46,558 bases of DNA, taken from assembly GCA_963532875.1 (NCBI GenBank), contig CAUSLO010000004.1:1-46558 (forward strand). The letters are read 5' to 3'. Of the stretch, positions 7,564 through 17,838 are shown one piece after another (the first letter of the stretch is position 1; each line of letters begins with the position of its first letter). This DNA is from CAUTUX01 sp963532875. Lineage in GTDB: Bacteria; Bacillota; Clostridia; Christensenellales; CAG-917. The translations under genes were made by a program, and so were the position numbers. The notes below the pieces were generated by a model that worked only from the letters and a program-made list of their open reading frames with translations, searched no databases and was not told where the DNA came from.

Positions 7564-9854
7564 ATTTTAAAAACCTCCTCTCTTTCACTCTTATCCATTT
7601 CAATTACTGACAGTTCGTTTATTCCTCCAACAAACACCATTTCTCCTCTTCTAAGGCTCGAAATATCACAAAGTCCATCCCCCTTATCGGATATATACAT
7701 GTTTTCAACCTCTCTCTTCTCTCCTTGAGATGTCCTAAAGATCATTGCATATTGTGTTGCAGTTAAAGGCGACATTGTCTTTTTTTCATATTTCCCTTCT
7801 GATTGAAAGTCTTTGATTGATTGCGTAACTAACATCATCATTCCTTCATACTTTCTAATTCTCTTTGAGAGAAGGTATATAAAATCAAGAGCCTCTTTCC
7901 TACATTCATCCAACAATACGTGGCTTTCATCTATTAAGATTATGAGTTTCCTATTGCACTTTTGTTTGTGGTTGTATTCGATGTTTTTGAATATTTCCTG
8001 CTCTATGTGTTTTATTGTTAGCATTAGGTATGCGTTGAATAACCCGCTGTCTTTTTCTTCAAATACTTGTGTAAAATCAAAACAGACACATCTGCTGTTC
8101 TTGTTTCCGTCTTCGTTAATTTGCAATGTTGCCACCGCTGATGTAATGTTCTCATTCAAATCTTTCTTATCAATATGTTTCAAGACTTCTGCAAATGTAA
8201 CGTCCTTGCTTGTTCTAAATGCTTCACGTGTAGCAGACAGTAAAATCTTTCTTTCCTTATCGTCCAACGTCTGGAATAAGGACTCATACAAATCCTTTAA
8301 GAATTCCATGTGCATAGTGAACTGCAAACTGTCTACTTCAATATCCCCTATATCAAAAGGGTTGAACGGTATTCTTCTGTCTATGCTAAAGATATGTCCT
8401 GCCAAGTAATTGGTTAGTTTCTTATATTCACCCTCAATATCTAGGATCATTATTTTTGTATCTTTAACCGCCAAATTGATTAACATCTCTTTTGAAGAAT
8501 ATGACTTCCCGCTTCCTGGCACTCCCAAAATTACAAGGTTTGAATTTATGTGCCTACTATCTCTCTTGAAAAAGTCAATGAAGTTAGGCGTTTCAGAATT
8601 GATATATATTCCGCCGTTCTCCTCTATTTCCTTCTTCTCAAAAGGGAATATGTATGACAGTGTTGTTGCATCTATAATGATTTCTCGGTTCTTCAAGGGC
8701 TTGTTCTTTCGTATGCTGTCACCAACTTGCTTCTGTTTAAAAATCTCTCGACGCACCTTATGTCCATACTCTGACATTTCTTTTACGTTAGCCTTCCTAT
8801 TTTCTTTCTTCCCCTTTTCGTCAGATGTCTGAAAGGTAACCCTTAGTTCAAATACGTCGTCATTATTCTTGATGCTTGCTAAAGTTTCATCTAAAGCCAT
8901 TTCTAACTTTTCACAATCTATGTCTTCGCTTCTGCGTCTTGTCTTCCTTGACCTCATCTCAAATATTGCTTTGTCTATTCTTGATATACACTTATTCCTA
9001 TCGCCCTTTCGGATATCTAAGAAGACGTTCCCAGAAGAGTTGAAAAGTTCAATTCCAAAGCCAATATCTGCGAAGCAATTTAAAGAAGATATCGTCTGCC
9101 AGGAATATTGACCTTGGTCGGTTTGGTATGAACTTGGGGCGTATATTGCCTCATTTTGATGCTCTGGAAAGGCTAGGTGTATATACTCTGCCTCTGTGAG
9201 GGGTATGCTCTTGAGCCCCATAACCCGTATTTCTTTAGTAACTTCTTCCGAATCCCCCTCGAAAGAAAGGAAATATCTTGGACTGATGTCCTCCCTTTCT
9301 TCCCTTTTATTTAATTTCTCTATTACTCCTTCGGCTATGTTTTTTCTTATCTCATACTCCTCTTGTGTCATCAATCCCTTGCTAAGGTTTACCCCAAGTT
9401 CTTCTATTAGGTTTTGATATGTCTCTATTTGTCCTTTATATTTCTTCGTATCGTTTAACTTTGAAATTCGGAAATTCCCGAGTTTACAAATCAACCTCTT
9501 GAATAGGTTCGTCATCTCTTCTTGGTGATGTCTAGTGCAACTCAAGAAATTAATGCCTTCGATTTCTACATATGATCTGTCGGTCTTCTGAACTTCTTCG
9601 TATACTTTCTTTTTGGAACACAGATACCTTATTCCGTCTATTGCATACAGATATATATTCCTATCTTCAATTCTTATGAGTGCAACAAATGTTGCTATTG
9701 CTATGACTATGCATATTCCCAATCTTGCTTTGCTATATCTAGAAAGTATTGCGGCGATGAGAAGTAGGACAGACAAGATTATTCCCATATCTATGTATCC
9801 AAGATTTTTATATATCTTGTGTTTCACTTTTACTGTTTTTGGTATATACCTCAT
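7554..9854 (-). CDS. PrgI-VirB4 fusion: conjugation-type secretion ATPase
   Basis: 766 residues. The first 100 carry two membrane helices (MGIILSVLLLIAAILSRYS and LGICIVIAIATFVALIRI) and resemble PrgI-type inner-membrane proteins. The rest is a VirB4/TraE-type ATPase. Walker A is GVPGSGKSYSS at about residues 440-450, Walker B is LIILIDESH at about 635-645, and a Gln-containing LVTQSIKDF motif follows. VirB4 energises assembly and DNA transfer in type IV secretion at the cytoplasmic face. PrgI-VirB4 fusions occur in Gram-positive integrative elements. It lies 4 bp after the VirB6-like gene and overlaps the ArdC-like start. Confidence 0.92.
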   Translation of the reverse strand: MRYIPKTVKVKHKIYKNLGYIDMGIILSVLLLIAAILSRYSKARLGICIVIAIATFVALIRIEDRNIYLYAIDGIRYLCSKKKVYEEVQKTDRSYVEIEGINFLSCTRHHQEEMTNLFKRLICKLGNFRISKLNDTKKYKGQIETYQNLIEELGVNLSKGLMTQEEYEIRKNIAEGVIEKLNKREEREDISPRYFLSFEGDSEEVTKEIRVMGLKSIPLTEAEYIHLAFPEHQNEAIYAPSSYQTDQGQYSWQTISSLNCFADIGFGIELFNSSGNVFLDIRKGDRNKCISRIDKAIFEMRSRKTRRRSEDIDCEKLEMALDETLASIKNNDDVFELRVTFQTSDEKGKKENRKANVKEMSEYGHKVRREIFKQKQVGDSIRKNKPLKNREIIIDATTLSYIFPFEKKEIEENGGIYINSETPNFIDFFKRDSRHINSNLVILGVPGSGKSYSSKEMLINLAVKDTKIMILDIEGEYKKLTNYLAGHIFSIDRRIPFNPFDIGDIEVDSLQFTMHMEFLKDLYESLFQTLDDKERKILLSATREAFRTSKDVTFAEVLKHIDKKDLNENITSAVATLQINEDGNKNSRCVCFDFTQVFEEKDSGLFNAYLMLTIKHIEQEIFKNIEYNHKQKCNRKLIILIDESHVLLDECRKEALDFIYLLSKRIRKYEGMMMLVTQSIKDFQSEGKYEKKTMSPLTATQYAMIFRTSQGEKREVENMYISDKGDGLCDISSLRRGEMVFVGGINELSVIEMDKSEREEVFKIWE

Positions 9855-9858
9855 CTGG

Positions 9859-10998
9859 CTACTTCTCCTTTCCCTTTTTATTTTTTATTTGCTTTATTTT
9901 TTGCTCGTACTTTTTAACTTGCTCTGCTGTAACTTTGCCAAACTTGCCCATCGTTGCCACTGTGGTTGGAATTCCCACTGCCACCGTCTGCACCTTGTGT
10001 CCTAACATCCTTGTGTCGTGTATAACGTCGCCTACTCCGATGTCTCCCATCTGTCCAGATATCAATGACGATATAAGCCTGTGAGCATGCGTTGCTGCGA
10101 TAATGCCTCCCATCATGAAAAGCATGTTGAATACTTCCTTCTTTATGTATGAGCCCTCAATTTGGATTGACTGTATTTCTGGCATAACCAAAAAGAACAC
10201 GTTTAAAGAAATTACTATTCCATATGCAGAAAGCACCTTTGAGAAAATTAATTCCTTAAGTGTGTTTGCTCTTGACCCATCGTCCAAAACACTCGTTGAT
10301 ATAACTAATGGAGAAATGATGTATAACAACATCACATCATATATTCTGCGGATGAATAACAAGGCTCCGATTAGTAAGCAGATTAAAATAAACAATCCTC
10401 CACCAATGGATGCAAAATAGTTAATGCTCATTGGGTTGTATGCTCTGCCTATATCGCTTTGGTCTAGGTATGATATTTCTCCGCTAAGTATCAGTTTCTT
10501 ATATTCATCTTTCATTCCAGGTGGTCCTGTATACGCACTGTCAGCACTTATGAAAAATATTTCTGCTCCGAAGTCTATATCTTTTACGTCAAAGTTCATT
10601 TTAAACAGTTCATATATTGAGCCGACTATGACATTTGTTAGGATGACTAAAGCAAGCATCATGAAAGGAACAAGCAAGAAGAAAATAAATGCTGTTATTG
10701 TTCGTCTTACAAGTTCACTCTTCGTCCTTTTATCTGACCCTATCTTTGTTGCTTCCTTCGTGATTCTTAGTATCAGAAAGAAAAACAGCAAAATGGTTGA
10801 GATTAATATAATTCCCCAAAATACCTTTCCTACCTTGCCAAGCATTAGCAATCGACCTAATAGGTCATCTTTGCCCGATACCCCTTTTACTCTTTCAAGT
10901 CCTGCCAATACCTTAAATGCTGAGGCAATGCTGTTTACTATTCTCAATATCCAACTTTGAACCGTGAACAAGAAACTTAGGACTATTGGATGTAACAT
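9859..10998 (-). CDS. VirB6/TrbL-like polytopic channel protein
   Basis: 379 residues with about six to seven membrane segments: near residues 58-78, 95-120, 195-215, 222-240 and 255-275, plus a helix near 290-310 with GGIIAATHAHRLIS. The C-terminus is cytoplasmic and Lys-rich (EQKIKQIKNKKGKEK). The pattern of a hydrophobic core with an extracellular loop after the second helix pair is that of VirB6/TrbL proteins, which form the inner-membrane channel of type IV systems. Its position directly upstream of the VirB4 ATPase and downstream of a VirB2-like gene agrees. Sequence identity to known VirB6 proteins is low, as is usual for the family. Confidence 0.75.
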   Translation of the reverse strand: MLHPIVLSFLFTVQSWILRIVNSIASAFKVLAGLERVKGVSGKDDLLGRLLMLGKVGKVFWGIILISTILLFFFLILRITKEATKIGSDKRTKSELVRRTITAFIFFLLVPFMMLALVILTNVIVGSIYELFKMNFDVKDIDFGAEIFFISADSAYTGPPGMKDEYKKLILSGEISYLDQSDIGRAYNPMSINYFASIGGGLFILICLLIGALLFIRRIYDVMLLYIISPLVISTSVLDDGSRANTLKELIFSKVLSAYGIVISLNVFFLVMPEIQSIQIEGSYIKKEVFNMLFMMGGIIAATHAHRLISSLISGQMGDIGVGDVIHDTRMLGHKVQTVAVGIPTTVATMGKFGKVTAEQVKKYEQKIKQIKNKKGKEK

Positions 10999-10999
10999 A

Positions 11000-11278
11000 C
11001 TACACTACCTTACTCTTGACCCATTCTTGCAAAATTGGCATTGCTATCTTTAAAGCAACTATTAGGACAAATATAAGGACGAACCCTATCACAGCCCCAA
11101 CCAAATCTTTCTTGGCTTTCTCTCTAGAGTTTTGTTCATCTGCCTTCGCCAACTTAACCCCAAGGAAGATGCAATATATCATTCCAAGTGATCCTATGAT
11201 TGCGATCAAGGGCCAGAGAATTGCGTTTACTATTTCAAGTATTGGAATTACTACTGGATTAAAATCTATGTTGTTCAT
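11000..11278 (-). CDS. VirB2/TrbC-like two-helix membrane protein
   Basis: A 92-residue protein with two hydrophobic helices, IVNAILWPLIAIIGSLGMIY and AVIGFVLIFVLIVALKIAM, separated by a charged turn (KADEQNSREKAKKDL). Size, two-helix shape and position just before the VirB6-like gene match the pilin-like or Maff2-like small proteins of Gram-positive conjugation operons. It lacks an obvious cleavable signal. Its ATG overlaps the stop of the giant lipoprotein gene as ATGA. It could form a pilus-like or channel-lining subunit; this is inference. Confidence 0.65.
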   Translation of the reverse strand: MNNIDFNPVVIPILEIVNAILWPLIAIIGSLGMIYCIFLGVKLAKADEQNSREKAKKDLVGAVIGFVLIFVLIVALKIAMPILQEWVKSKVV

Positions 11279-14200
11279 TTATTCTTCTCCTTCTTATTTT
11301 TTATTTTCTTTTTTCTCTTAACGAAATATATACTCAAACCTACTGCTATCCCGACAAAAACAACGACAAGCGTAACTATGAGTGCAATTGGCTTTTTCTT
11401 TACAATCTCAAATGAGGCTTTGTTTTGATTTCCGTATTGGTCTGTAACGGTTACTTCATACTTCCCTACTTTGTCGCACACCATACCTTCGTAATACTGA
11501 ATCTTCTTGCCTTTGTATAAGACCTCAACTGCTGCTCCTTTTTCTGCTTTCAAAATTGCCTTGTTCGCCTTTGAAGTGCCTTTCAATAACCCCTCAATTT
11601 TTAACTGTGGAGTTCTGTTGATTATCTCAACTTCTGTCTTGTTGCCTTGGTACTCTATTTCGTATTTGCCATTGTTGGTCAATGACAATTCGCCTTTGCC
11701 TTCAACGCCATTCAATTTGAACTGGTTGTCGCCAAAGTTATGCTTTAAAGAATTTATTTGGTTTGAAATAATTCTGAAGATAACCTTTTTTACATTGTCT
11801 AACCTATCTTTTGCAACAACTTCATATTCCCCTGGTTCTTTCAAACTATATGCAAGAGGTATTTGTTTTTTATCCTTAAATAGGCTGATCGACATTTCTT
11901 CCTTCGCAACTATGTCAACCTTGTTGTATAGTCCATAGTTTGCTATTCCATATAGGCTTACTTCTTTATCTATTTCAAAAGTTATCTCCGTTCTATTTCC
12001 AACATCATCAAGTGCCACAATTTGATATTTGCCGGTTTTATTACAGTTAATATCGGTATGTCTAATCCTTTCGTTGTTTACATACACCTCGGTAGCCCCA
12101 ATTACATTAAGAACAACATCCTTGTTCCCAATGCATGCATATTCGCCTTTGATTTCTGGAGGCGTATTGTCTATTTCAAATTCAATTTCTTGATAAAATC
12201 CGCTTTTGTTTGATAAACAAATTGTATACTTGCCTTCTTTGGTTATTTCTGTTCCAGAAACATATTGACTTCGTTTTGTGCCATCTACTAAACTTGCGAC
12301 AACATCTCCGTCATATTCGACGCTAAATCTCTTAGAAACCCTCTTCTTATCGCTACTTGGCTTTATTCTTGGATTTGGCTTAGTATACTCAAATATTCCC
12401 TCTGTCTTCTCTATATGTGCTGCGTCCTTGATGTATACACAATATTTCCCGCTCTTTGCGAATACAAACTTGCGATTTTGCTCCGAAATAACCGTTCCGG
12501 CATCGTCCACCTCAAGTCTTTTATTTGCTCCGTCAATCTGTCTCCAAACTTCTATTTGAGTAATGGATACACTGTCTGCCGACAATATGTTCACTTCTAG
12601 TTTCTGCGTAACTTCATTTGAAACAAACTCCACTTGAGGCTTATCTCTTGAAATAACCACTTCTATTACTCTGCCCTTACCATATCTATTTACCCCTTGA
12701 ACATAATATGTTCCATCAGAACTAAGTGTTGGTCTATCTGTATGGGTATAACATCCTAGCAATTTATGCTCAAAGTCATAAACAAGTAAGTGCGAGTCCG
12801 TCTCTAAGGAAAACTCTACATTCTTTGAAAAGTATGTACGTTTAGTTAGTGCAATATCTCCAAATTCACTCTTTACACTTACGTCTGGAACTCTCTTTAA
12901 TATGTGGATTCTATATTGTTTTTTTTGTCCATATTTATCGCATATCTCAACATCCTGTTCGCCTTCTTCGGAAACCTTATCCACCACATTCCCGCCTATA
13001 AATAAGGTGTATTCTGACGAAACATTTAACTCATCTTTTTGAAATACTTTATCTTTTCGGTGCAAGTCGTTGTCGCCCGATTTATACGAATTTTTATCAA
13101 AATACATGGTTTTTTTAATAGAATCCTCAATATTTTGAAAAAGTATTGTAAAAAGTGCTGTTTTTGAGAAGTAAATTCTCTCTTCGGACGAATTTTTATC
13201 GCCTTTGTATATGTAAACGGTTTCCCCATATTTAGGGGTTGGATCATCGTTAAACGCTCTATATAGTGTTAGCAACTCGTCTGAGAATGGTTTTTCGCTA
13301 ACTAAAGACATCTCTCTTTCGCTGGCGAATTCCTTTGCTTTTTCATATGTGCTGAAAGATATCGTTTCGCCGTTCATATTTTGCGTATCGTATACTTCAT
13401 CCTTGATACTTGGATTAATATAACCCTCGTATTCGCTTTTGATTGTTTTGGTGCACTTATTGCCCGCTTTGTCGGTTGCTTCTACTTCATATATTCCGCC
13501 ATTTATTGGGTATATTATTTCGCCTTTATATTTCCTGCCATTTACTTTTACGTCATCTATTTCTTTGCCTAAGGTTTCGTTTTTGAATGTAATCCTAAAG
13601 GGCTGAGATATGACATCTTCTGTTTCTATAACTGGGGCAGTTCTATCCACAACAATTCTTTTAATTGTGCTTTCATTATCTGCTCTGTCTACGGCTTTGA
13701 ATAAGTGCTCTCCATCTTCTAGTTTGTATCCTGAAGCATATTCAATCCAGTTGCCGTTATAGTTGTGCATTATTCGGCTTCCCTCGTCTGCCTCAACCCT
13801 TATGTATGTTGAGTTTGTATATCTTTTCTCGCTTAGTTGTCCATCTATTAAAACATCACATCTTGGTTCTTTCGTGCTGATTATAACCTTTATTGCTTCA
13901 CTTCTGTTTCCACATTGATCTTCGGCATATACTTCATACTTGCCATCTTGGATTAATTCTCTTTGGTGTAACTCTCTGCGTTCACCATTTTTATTCTTTA
14001 CATAGAGTTTTGGATTTTTATCATATTCGTCTTGGCTTTCAAATATAACTTTCTTGTTAGTGTATAACGTGCCATTAGTCGGTTGTTTTTCTGTCTTGAC
14101 CTTGAGACTTGGTTTCCCATTGTCAAAAACAATTCTTCTTCGCTTACTCTCATTGCCTGCGTTGTCGTATGCAACAACCTCATATATTCCGTTTTCTGTT

Positions 14201-15381
14201 ATTTGATCGTAACCATCCAAATATGGTTCGCCGTTTCTTGTAACCTCTACTTTTGCTATTCCTTGATTATCGGTGGTTTGTATTGATATTCTCTTTGCAT
14301 TCGTCCTCTCCCCATCTAACACAACTCCATCTGCTGATATTGTTACCTTTGGAGGTTCAGTATCTATCGTTACCTTTCTAACTTGTGATTTGTTTCCCGA
14401 AAGATCCATCGCCACCGCATATATTGTTTCTTTATCTTTCTTTGTAACAATTGGGACTCCATTATATTCCCTTTCTTCTGGGTCGCTTTCCGTCCAGTAT
14501 AGGATTTTCTTAATACCTACGTTGTCCTTGCCTACAAACGAAACAGAACCCTTAACAAATTCTCTATCCGTCTCTTCTCCATTCTCTAAAACTGAGAGTG
14601 TCGGTTTTTCGTTATCGTAGTATAGCGTTATCTTGGGGCTTTTATTCCCCATAATATCTTCCGCATATATTTCATATTTACCTACTTTGTTAAAGTCATA
14701 CATGCTGCTAAACGCATCTATCTTGTCGATTATCTTTCCTTCATACATTACGTATGTCGCTTTATAGTTGTTATCGTTTGCAATAAGGGTTGCTCTTTGG
14801 TTTATGTGATCTCCGTCCCTTACAACATCTTTGCCTGCTCGTATCTTTAAATCTGGCGGTGTTGAATCTACATTAAACCTATACTCTAGAATTGCTCTTT
14901 CTCTGGCCTTAATCTCTGTTACCTCGTATAAGAATTGCAATATATAATTTCCAGAGCCTAATTGCTGACTATATATGATTGTATGATCGCTAGAATCCCA
15001 TATGTGCTTTTCGTTTTCATATATTATCTTGCCATTTCTATATAATCTAACTCTTGTTATGGCACTTGTATATCGTTCCCAATCTCTCATTTTCCAGTAA
15101 TATATGTTGTGTGTCCAGAAGGTAAATTTACCTCCCTTATGAACTATGTTGTCCCCATTCATAATCCCTTCGTCTGGTGCCGTCTTGTAGACGAAGACGT
15201 ATTTCATAAATTTGTCGTCTCTCTTTCTTTCTCCTGTTTCTATATTTTCTACATATATGGCAAACTGTATCCTTCTTGTTTCTTCATCTGCCGATGCTCT
15301 CTTGGTCGTACACCCAGCGAATGCGATAGAAAAACATATGACACAAAGAACAAATAGTGCCACTAAAATTCTCTTTCTCAT
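11275..15381 (-). CDS. giant Ig-like-repeat lipoprotein/adhesin of the secretion operon
   Basis: 1368 residues, the largest gene here. It begins with a lipoprotein signal (LFVLCVICFSIAFAGCTT, lipidation Cys at about 23) and ends with a membrane helix (LIVTLVVVFVGIAVGLSIYF) and a Lys-rich tail. Between these lie roughly ten to twelve repeated Ig-like modules of about 75-90 residues. Each is marked by a turn such as STPPDLKI, TEPPKVTI or NTPPEIKG and an ending like YEVVAYDNAGNESK or YEVYAEDIMGNKS. Such modules build long surface stalks. Having both a lipobox and a C-terminal anchor is unusual. It sits between the VirD4 and VirB2/VirB6 genes, so a role in cell contact during transfer is likely. 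Confidence 0.85.
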   Translation of the reverse strand: MRKRILVALFVLCVICFSIAFAGCTTKRASADEETRRIQFAIYVENIETGERKRDDKFMKYVFVYKTAPDEGIMNGDNIVHKGGKFTFWTHNIYYWKMRDWERYTSAITRVRLYRNGKIIYENEKHIWDSSDHTIIYSQQLGSGNYILQFLYEVTEIKARERAILEYRFNVDSTPPDLKIRAGKDVVRDGDHINQRATLIANDNNYKATYVMYEGKIIDKIDAFSSMYDFNKVGKYEIYAEDIMGNKSPKITLYYDNEKPTLSVLENGEETDREFVKGSVSFVGKDNVGIKKILYWTESDPEEREYNGVPIVTKKDKETIYAVAMDLSGNKSQVRKVTIDTEPPKVTISADGVVLDGERTNAKRISIQTTDNQGIAKVEVTRNGEPYLDGYDQITENGIYEVVAYDNAGNESKRRRIVFDNGKPSLKVKTEKQPTNGTLYTNKKVIFESQDEYDKNPKLYVKNKNGERRELHQRELIQDGKYEVYAEDQCGNRSEAIKVIISTKEPRCDVLIDGQLSEKRYTNSTYIRVEADEGSRIMHNYNGNWIEYASGYKLEDGEHLFKAVDRADNESTIKRIVVDRTAPVIETEDVISQPFRITFKNETLGKEIDDVKVNGRKYKGEIIYPINGGIYEVEATDKAGNKCTKTIKSEYEGYINPSIKDEVYDTQNMNGETISFSTYEKAKEFASEREMSLVSEKPFSDELLTLYRAFNDDPTPKYGETVYIYKGDKNSSEERIYFSKTALFTILFQNIEDSIKKTMYFDKNSYKSGDNDLHRKDKVFQKDELNVSSEYTLFIGGNVVDKVSEEGEQDVEICDKYGQKKQYRIHILKRVPDVSVKSEFGDIALTKRTYFSKNVEFSLETDSHLLVYDFEHKLLGCYTHTDRPTLSSDGTYYVQGVNRYGKGRVIEVVISRDKPQVEFVSNEVTQKLEVNILSADSVSITQIEVWRQIDGANKRLEVDDAGTVISEQNRKFVFAKSGKYCVYIKDAAHIEKTEGIFEYTKPNPRIKPSSDKKRVSKRFSVEYDGDVVASLVDGTKRSQYVSGTEITKEGKYTICLSNKSGFYQEIEFEIDNTPPEIKGEYACIGNKDVVLNVIGATEVYVNNERIRHTDINCNKTGKYQIVALDDVGNRTEITFEIDKEVSLYGIANYGLYNKVDIVAKEEMSISLFKDKKQIPLAYSLKEPGEYEVVAKDRLDNVKKVIFRIISNQINSLKHNFGDNQFKLNGVEGKGELSLTNNGKYEIEYQGNKTEVEIINRTPQLKIEGLLKGTSKANKAILKAEKGAAVEVLYKGKKIQYYEGMVCDKVGKYEVTVTDQYGNQNKASFEIVKKKPIALIVTLVVVFVGIAVGLSIYFVKRKKKIKNKKEKNK

Positions 15382-15396
15382 TTTCCTCCTTTTACT

Positions 15397-17547
15397 TTAT
15401 TCTCTTGCTACTGTTGTCATCTCTTCCATTAAATCTTCAAGTGCTCTTGCTGCCGTTGTTTTGTTAGTTAGTATTGCAAAGTCTAGGCAATCCAACATTG
15501 CTTGCATTGCTACTTGCAAATTCCCTTGTTCAATATCGTTATATAAAATCTCTTGTCTTCTTGGATCCATTAGTTCTGTATTCAAGATTCTCTGCAACCT
15601 TTTCTTTATTTCTTGGTTTGTCATAGGTCTTAGTTCTATACCCTCACTGTGGTATTCTCTTTTTTCTTTAACCTCTGGTTCTGCGATTGTCTTTTTGTTT
15701 GCACTGATGTCGTATAGGATTTTCACTTCATCAAATAACTTTTTATATACCTTTTCTTCTTGCTTGCTATTCAAAGCATATGCTGTGCATTTGTATGACG
15801 GTGTAAACTTTGCCTTAATTGGGTTGTGTCCAAAAACTGTTACTATTGCGTTTCCAATATTCTCTCCAGAATTCAGTGTTCTCAATTCGCTTGGATAAAT
15901 TAGCGGCCTCTCTTTGATGCTCGTATTGCTAGATACATCTCCTGTCTTCTTACCACCTTCTGAAATACTCCTCGACATAATAGAATAATTGCCACATCTT
16001 TTAGAAAATTCTTCCGTTGTGTTTAGATCACTTGTACCTATAAATATGTGTATATTGCAGTTTGACTTTATTATGTCAGCAATGCTCTTATCATATACTT
16101 TTACTAACTGTGCATATGACTGAACGACAAAGGTAAAGAACAACCCTCTACTTCTTGAGACTGTAACCATTTGCTCTATCTTTTCAATTTTTGGTAAGTT
16201 GCCGAACTCGTCAAGAATGAAATAAACATTCCTCTTAAGTTTCAATCCCTCGTTGCTATTCGCCTTTGCTATTAACTCTTTGTATATATCTACCAAAATC
16301 ATTGAAGCAATCTTGTATCTTGTTTCCTTTTCATCTGGTATTTGAATAAAGATTGCATAAGGCTTTTCATCCAAGTCTGAAAATGTAATCTCATTTTCTG
16401 ATGTCAGATGGCATATTGATATGTCTGTAAAAATATTCAACTTATCAAACAATGTTGAGAGATAACTGCCTCTTGTCTTCTCATGTGATTCAAGTGCTTG
16501 TTTGCTCAAAACTCTAGCCTTTGATAGAACATCTCTGGTATTGAAATATTCGCATAGCGTTCTGCAATTATATTCTGTGGTCGTCGCTATCTTGAAAAGA
16601 TTGTAGAAGTTATACTGATCCCTTCTAAGGGGATTAACTTCTTTTTGTGAGTCTTCCAACATCCCAATTAAGATTGCTAAAATTAAGTTTCTTGCTCCAG
16701 ATTCCCAAATTGGTTCGCCTTTGTTTGTTGTTGGACAAATCACCGTTGCTATATCATTAAGCCTTTCATAGATCTCATCATACCTTTTCTGTTGTTCGAT
16801 TTTCATCGCATTCTTTACTTGGCTCTGATTATATTCTTTGCCAAAGAGAATCCTTTTCTCGCCATCTTCTTCTACATACTTTTCAATATTTCTGGCTATG
16901 TCATAATCAACATATATCTTCTCTAAAGGATTCCATTTTGTCGAAATATATGGATTCCTTAGGTCAACTACCGCCACGGTATACCCCCTACGCTCCAAAT
17001 TCGCCTTATGTTTGGTGTATAACTCTCCTTTTGGATCTGTGATTATTAGCGATGGATGCTCCCTAAAGTTACTCATTATTTCAATGCTTGGGTCGATATA
17101 TGATGTTGTTTTTCCGCTGCCTGTGCTCCCTATTACTAGTGAATGCATGTTGTCGGTTAAGACAATTTCATACTCGTCTTCTCCTTGGATCGCTTGTATT
17201 GGAATCCCAACTTCTCCTTGCTCGTCGCCATAATTAACAATTCTAAAGTTCTCTTCTAGTTCCTCTTTCGTTTGAAAATGGACACACTCAAGAGTGCTTT
17301 CTATTTTATCTTTTTCGTTTCCCTTAAGAAGAATTTTAGAAATCCTCTTTGGATAACTCTTATAATATTTGATTAAGACGATAAGAACTCCGACCGTTAC
17401 AAATATCAAGAAACTTATGTACAACTCTTTTGATTCAAATATGCTCTGACTTCTTTGTCCGACCTTATTTATCACTACCGCCAATACCACAGAAAGTACA
17501 ACCGAACTTCCCACTATCCCTAATAGCCATAAGGCGAACTTCTTCAT
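15397..17547 (-). CDS. VirD4/TraG-type coupling ATPase
   Basis: 716 residues. Two N-terminal membrane helices (residues about 3-25 and 45-62) are followed by a TraG/VirD4 ATPase domain: Walker A GSTGSGKTTSYI near residue 140, then LIITDPKGELY, and Walker B NVYFILDEFGNLPKI near 440. The motif SRSRGLFFTFVVQSYAQL is also typical. Coupling proteins carry substrates (DNA or proteins) to the type IV channel. It is 1 bp after the small regulator gene, upstream of the giant lipoprotein. No relaxase gene accompanies it in the window, which is unusual, since the coupling protein normally docks a relaxase-DNA complex. Confidence 0.93.
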   Translation of the reverse strand: MKKFALWLLGIVGSSVVLSVVLAVVINKVGQRSQSIFESKELYISFLIFVTVGVLIVLIKYYKSYPKRISKILLKGNEKDKIESTLECVHFQTKEELEENFRIVNYGDEQGEVGIPIQAIQGEDEYEIVLTDNMHSLVIGSTGSGKTTSYIDPSIEIMSNFREHPSLIITDPKGELYTKHKANLERRGYTVAVVDLRNPYISTKWNPLEKIYVDYDIARNIEKYVEEDGEKRILFGKEYNQSQVKNAMKIEQQKRYDEIYERLNDIATVICPTTNKGEPIWESGARNLILAILIGMLEDSQKEVNPLRRDQYNFYNLFKIATTTEYNCRTLCEYFNTRDVLSKARVLSKQALESHEKTRGSYLSTLFDKLNIFTDISICHLTSENEITFSDLDEKPYAIFIQIPDEKETRYKIASMILVDIYKELIAKANSNEGLKLKRNVYFILDEFGNLPKIEKIEQMVTVSRSRGLFFTFVVQSYAQLVKVYDKSIADIIKSNCNIHIFIGTSDLNTTEEFSKRCGNYSIMSRSISEGGKKTGDVSSNTSIKERPLIYPSELRTLNSGENIGNAIVTVFGHNPIKAKFTPSYKCTAYALNSKQEEKVYKKLFDEVKILYDISANKKTIAEPEVKEKREYHSEGIELRPMTNQEIKKRLQRILNTELMDPRRQEILYNDIEQGNLQVAMQAMLDCLDFAILTNKTTAARALEDLMEEMTTVARE

Positions 17548-17548
17548 T

Positions 17549-17779
17549 CTACTTCTCCAAAGGATTCTTTATTCCCAATCTTTCCCAGTCTATTAAATGC
17601 TGTGCTACATCCGCCTTGAAGTATTCAATGAACTTTGATGCTGTGCTGTATCTTGTTCTATTACCAGACAACATGTTTCTTGCCTCCGAAACTGTTATGT
17701 CTAATTCTTGTGCAAACTGTTCAATTGTCATGCCATTCTTCTTCATGTAATTCAAAACTTTTTCTACTACTACATACAT
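17549..17779 (-). CDS. small helix-turn-helix protein
   Basis: A 76-residue protein; residues 15-45 (NGMTIEQFAQELDITVSEAR followed by NMLSGNRTRYS) fit an XRE-like helix-turn-helix. It precedes the VirD4 gene by 1 bp, so it is expressed with the operon and probably regulates it. No ligand domain is present. It could instead be a small accessory DNA-binding protein in transfer. Confidence 0.65.
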   Translation of the reverse strand: MYVVVEKVLNYMKKNGMTIEQFAQELDITVSEARNMLSGNRTRYSTASKFIEYFKADVAQHLIDWERLGIKNPLEK

Positions 17780-17838
17780 TTTTTATTCCTCCTGTTTCCT
17801 ACACTATTCCGTGGACACTTTTTATTGTTTTTCGCAGT

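Noticed and set aside
13026..13247. Extra minus-strand ORF within the giant lipoprotein gene
   Set aside because: It is a frame shadow of the Ig-repeat gene and no motif supports it.
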